This document shows, piece by piece, positions 42,743 through 45,471 of a stretch of DNA of 45,471 nucleotides. The notes under the pieces were generated by a model. It had not been told where the DNA came from, did no database searches, and was given only the letters and a program-made list of their open reading frames with translations. A program made the position numbers and the translations under genes. Numbering within the stretch: position 1 is the stretch's first letter; each line of letters opens with the position of its first letter. The DNA comes from an uncultured Schlesneria sp. (GTDB taxonomy: Bacteria; Planctomycetota; Planctomycetia; Planctomycetales; Planctomycetaceae): positions 1 through 45,471 of the forward strand of contig CAIVEI010000203.1 in assembly GCA_903904835.1 (NCBI GenBank), read 5' to 3'.

Positions 42743-44221
42743 ATGTTTCATCGCTGCTGGGCCATTGCCTGCTTGATCTCGGTCGTTTCAACTGCGTCAT
42801 GGGCCGATGATCAGAACCCGGTCGAAAATGACTTCTATAAAATGGTCTCGTTCGACATCCCAAAAGAGATCATGCTCGAAGCGGGCGGGGTCGAGTTACT
42901 ACCGAACGGGAAGCTGGCGGTATCAACTCGTCGTGGCGAGATCTGGTTAATTGACAAGCCGTTTGCGGATTCGCCAACCGATGCGACATTCAGTCGTTTC
43001 GCGCACGGACTTCATGAAGTATTGGGGTTGTCGTACCGCGATGGCTGGATCTATGCGACTCAGCGCGGCGAGTTGACCCGTCTGAAAGACACGGACGGTG
43101 ATGGTAAGGCCGACGTGTTTGAAACGGTCAACGATGATTGGCAGATTTCAGGCGACTACCACGAGTACGCATTTGGCTCACGATTCGATCGGGACGGAAA
43201 CATCTGGGTCGTGCTCTGCCTGACAGGTTCATTCAGCAGCGACGTGAAATATCGCGGCTGGTGCCTGCGAATCACTCCTGATGGAAAATCGATTCCGACA
43301 TGCAGCGGAATCCGATCTCCGGGAGGGATCGGGATGAATGCCGAGGGCGAGATGTTCTACACCGACAATCAAGGCCCGTGGAATGGGACGTGTGGCTTGA
43401 AGCATCTTTCACCCGGTAAGTTCGTCGGTCATCCGGGGGGCAACCGCTGGTACGAACTTCCCGCAGTCAAAGCCTCGATGGGACCGCGACCTCAAGAGCC
43501 AGAAAGCGGTAGCCGTTTCATGACTGAAGCGGCGAAGATTCCGGAATACGAACCCTCGGCCGTGCTGTTCCCCTACGGGAAAATGGGAAAATCGGCGAGT
43601 GGTATTGTCTGTGATACCACAGCGGGAAAGTTCGGTCCGTTCGAAAATCAGATGTTCGTCGGAGACCAGAGCGACAGCACCGTCATGCGGTGTTTTCTGG
43701 AAAAGGTCGATGGTTACTATCAAGGGGCCTGTTTCCGTTTTCGCGAAGGTTTTACTTCGGGCAGTCTTGGCATGCTGATGACCGACAACGGAACAATGTT
43801 TGTTGGCGGAACGAATCGCGGCTGGGGTTCGCGTGGTCCGAAGCCCGGATCGCTGGACCGAATCGTCTGGACAGGGAAAATCCCGTTCGAAATCCAGGAA
43901 ATGCGGGCCAAGCCCGATGGCTTTGAATTGAAGTTTACTCAGCCTGTCGACTCGAAGACGGCTGGAGACATTGGCAGCTATAAGCTCGAAACCTACGCCT
44001 ATATTTACCAATCCCAATACGGCAGCCCTGAAGTCGATCAAACGCATCCGAAGATCGTGAGTGCAACCGTTTCGCCAGACCAGATGTCCGTTCGACTGGT
44101 TGTCGACAGCTTGAAAGCCGGGAACATCCACGAACTGGTTTCAGCCGGAGTACGATCGGCCAATGGACTTCCCCTGCTCCACAAGGAAGCGTTTTATACT
44201 CTCAATCGTATTCCGAAGTAG
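42743..44221 (+). CDS. Secreted beta-propeller (PQQ/sugar dehydrogenase-like) protein
   Basis: 492 residues from ATG 42743, preceded by GGAAAGATATTC; a TTG at 42725 is less likely. [21 protein letters not shown] is a signal peptide. The fold has repeated blade motifs: [92 protein letters not shown] and NLIFD-like [13 protein letters not shown]. The DTDGDGKAD segment may bind calcium. It resembles planctomycete membrane-bound dehydrogenase-type propellers, but no cofactor-binding residues are certain. It follows the PSD1 gene by 60 bases and is probably cotranscribed. Confidence 0.82.
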   Translation: MFHRCWAIACLISVVSTASWADDQNPVENDFYKMVSFDIPKEIMLEAGGVELLPNGKLAVSTRRGEIWLIDKPFADSPTDATFSRFAHGLHEVLGLSYRDGWIYATQRGELTRLKDTDGDGKADVFETVNDDWQISGDYHEYAFGSRFDRDGNIWVVLCLTGSFSSDVKYRGWCLRITPDGKSIPTCSGIRSPGGIGMNAEGEMFYTDNQGPWNGTCGLKHLSPGKFVGHPGGNRWYELPAVKASMGPRPQEPESGSRFMTEAAKIPEYEPSAVLFPYGKMGKSASGIVCDTTAGKFGPFENQMFVGDQSDSTVMRCFLEKVDGYYQGACFRFREGFTSGSLGMLMTDNGTMFVGGTNRGWGSRGPKPGSLDRIVWTGKIPFEIQEMRAKPDGFELKFTQPVDSKTAGDIGSYKLETYAYIYQSQYGSPEVDQTHPKIVSATVSPDQMSVRLVVDSLKAGNIHELVSAGVRSANGLPLLHKEAFYTLNRIPK

Positions 44222-44298
44222 TCGCGATTTCAGAGCTTCGATTCAAACAGTAATTTCCATATTCTTCAAACATTTCAACATATTGCGGAACTTCGAAC

Positions 44299-45240
44299 AT
44301 GCAACTTGGTTTTGTCAGTGCCATTTTGCCGGAATTCACTCTGGCTGAAGTCGCGAAATTCGCAGGAGAGACCGGCTATTCATGCGTTGAACTGATGTGC
44401 TGGCCACCGAGTAAGGCCGAGAGAAGGTATGCTGGTGTGACTCACGTTGACGTCACCGACTTCTCTTCATCAAAAGCAGACGAAGTGAAAGGGGTCATGG
44501 CCAATGCGGGCGTCTCGATCAGCGGACTTGGCTATTATCCGAACCCGCTTGCGCCGGACCTTGAAGAGGCCAAGCGATACGTCGAACATATCCGCAAGGT
44601 GATTCAAGCGACTTCACTGCTCGGCTTGAAGCGGATGAATACATTTGTCGGTCGTGACTGGACGAAATCGGTCGACGAAAACTGGCCCCGTTTTATTGCG
44701 ACGTGGAAGCCGCTGGTAAAGTTCGCGGAAGATCACGGAGTTCGGATCGGGATCGAGAATTGCCCGATGCTGTTTTCCAAAGACGAATGGCCAGGGGGCA
44801 AGAACCTGGCTACGACACCTTCCATCTGGCGGCGGATGTTCGATGACATCCCCAGCCTGAATTTCGGGTTGAACTACGACCCGTCGCACATGATCTGGCA
44901 GCACATGGACTATTTGAAACCGATTCGAGAATTCGCGGATCGACTGGTCCACATCCACGCAAAGGATGTTCGCATCGACCGACATAAGCTGGACGAAGTG
45001 GGGATTCTGGCTCACCCCAATCAATACCACACGCCAAAGCTGCCAGGCTTAGGCGATGTAAACTGGGGCCAGTTCTTTGGAACGCTCGGTGACGTCGGTT
45101 ATCGTGGACCTGTCTGCGTCGAAGTCGAAGATCGCGCTTATGAAGGTTCAGTCCAATCGCGCAAAGCATCTCTCAAACAGAGTGCCGTCTATTTGAGAAA
45201 TTTCATTAGAGATCAAGGAAGCATCTATGCCGATGCATGA
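44299..45240 (+). CDS. Sugar phosphate isomerase/epimerase (xylose isomerase-like TIM barrel)
   Basis: 313 residues. [35 protein letters not shown] is the typical N-terminus of the AP2Ec family. Further motifs are [29 protein letters not shown] (Glu metal ligand), [11 protein letters not shown] (Asp and His ligands), VHIHAKDV and [12 protein letters not shown] (last Glu). The substrate is unknown. It has no signal peptide, so it works in the cytoplasm. The gene ends inside the start of the DUF4058 fragment (14-base overlap). It is 77 bases after the propeller gene. Confidence 0.88.
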   Translation: MQLGFVSAILPEFTLAEVAKFAGETGYSCVELMCWPPSKAERRYAGVTHVDVTDFSSSKADEVKGVMANAGVSISGLGYYPNPLAPDLEEAKRYVEHIRKVIQATSLLGLKRMNTFVGRDWTKSVDENWPRFIATWKPLVKFAEDHGVRIGIENCPMLFSKDEWPGGKNLATTPSIWRRMFDDIPSLNFGLNYDPSHMIWQHMDYLKPIREFADRLVHIHAKDVRIDRHKLDEVGILAHPNQYHTPKLPGLGDVNWGQFFGTLGDVGYRGPVCVEVEDRAYEGSVQSRKASLKQSAVYLRNFIRDQGSIYADA

Positions 45241-45364
45241 CTGGAATAAGGTGAAAGCGGGGATATTTCACGCGATTCATCACGAATGGATCTCGGAAAT
45301 CTCTCGCGAACTGAACCGGACCCTGCTGCCTACGATGGACCCCAAAAACTGGACCAGGAAATAA
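45227..45364 (+). pseudogene. DUF4058 gene, N-terminal fragment cut by an insertion sequence
   Basis: [20 protein letters not shown] continues through WISEISRELNRTLLP, which matches the start of DUF4058 proteins (usually about 250 residues). After LLP the frame runs into the insertion sequence end at about 45336 and stops at 45364. AAGGAAGCATCT precedes the ATG. The function of the family is unknown. The remaining part would lie beyond the right edge, past the insertion sequence. Confidence 0.8.
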
Positions 45365-45471
45365 GATAGAATTTCAGTGGTTCATTTTTGGAGGGGAAGA
45401 TGCCGGTTAAGCGTAAGATTCGCAGTGGGAGTTTCAAAGCGAAGGTCGCGATCGCAGCATTGCGTGAGCAG
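45336..45471 (+). mobile_element. IS3-like insertion sequence, left end (partial)
   Basis: The first bases TGGACCCCAAAAACTGGACC are of the terminal inverted repeat kind seen in IS3-family elements; the repeat appears directly after the DUF4058 fragment. The orfA start is at 45400. The right end and any target duplication are outside the window. Confidence 0.7.
45400..45471 (+). CDS. IS3-family transposase OrfA (partial, runs off the right edge)
   Basis: MPVKRKIRSGSFKAKVAIAALREQ, opening with GAGGGG as ribosome site. The KRKxxSxxFKAKVALAALR pattern is the beginning of the IS3 OrfA helix-turn-helix protein, which binds the ends of the element. Only 24 codons are visible. The catalytic OrfB would follow outside. 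Confidence 0.75.
   Translation, partial: MPVKRKIRSGSFKAKVAIAALREQ

Noticed and set aside
1-45471. tRNA, rRNA or riboswitch genes
   Set aside because: I looked for T-loop and anticodon-stem patterns and conserved rRNA segments and found none I could support.

Overview
The window looks like a chromosomal segment of a Planctomycetota bacterium, probably of the Planctomycetaceae/Schlesneria type; the genus is only a guess. The signs are a DUF1549/DUF1553 protein with a planctomycete cytochrome c domain (PSD1), a DUF1501 protein, an MJ0042-type zinc-ribbon protein, a PknB-like kinase with a membrane segment, and many hypothetical secreted proteins. Base composition is moderate and gene strands switch often. 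I saw no rRNA or tRNA gene and no CRISPR array.

Layout. 1-2950: six tandem, minus-strand paralogues of a small two-membrane-span protein with conserved ends and a variable centre. The first runs off the left edge and the last is frameshifted in its tail. 3009-4243: an Rpn-type PD-(D/E)XK nuclease gene between two 48-base direct repeats, followed by a secreted leucine-rich-repeat protein (to 5667). 5873-9172: a minus-strand trio of LpxH-like phosphoesterase, MJ1255-like glycosyltransferase and radical SAM/SPASM protein. 9540-32332: mostly housekeeping and envelope genes: zinc-ribbon membrane protein, trpC, a probable DUF6384 protein, sthA, a Ser/Thr kinase, two tatA-like genes, nth, DUF309 and Lon-N-domain proteins, a TauE/SafE permease, a D-malate/tartrate-type dehydrogenase, a coiled-coil membrane protein, a solute-binding lipoprotein, rpmA, a TolC-like protein, sppA, a C45 acyltransferase-like protein and a DUF1501 protein.

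32333-35783 is the accessory part. It holds an intact excisionase-like antitoxin followed by the stub of its probable PIN toxin, a small hypothetical gene, a frameshifted ParD-like antitoxin with a truncated ParE-like toxin, several hairpins, and three copies of a 188-base tandem unit. Each unit carries two pairs of the palindrome TTGCGCAA, with 20 bases between the members of each pair. This regular array is the most unusual structure in the window.

35784-38167 holds nnrE, then def and fmt (N-terminal formyl group cycle) separated by a large inverted repeat. 39467-45240 is a plus-strand group: a large PSD1/LamG cytochrome protein, a secreted beta-propeller protein and a TIM-barrel sugar isomerase/epimerase, plausibly a carbohydrate-degradation set. 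The window ends in the first bases of an IS3-like element that has cut a DUF4058 gene.

Functions are assigned from motifs read by eye. No database search was run, so family names without clear motifs are tentative.
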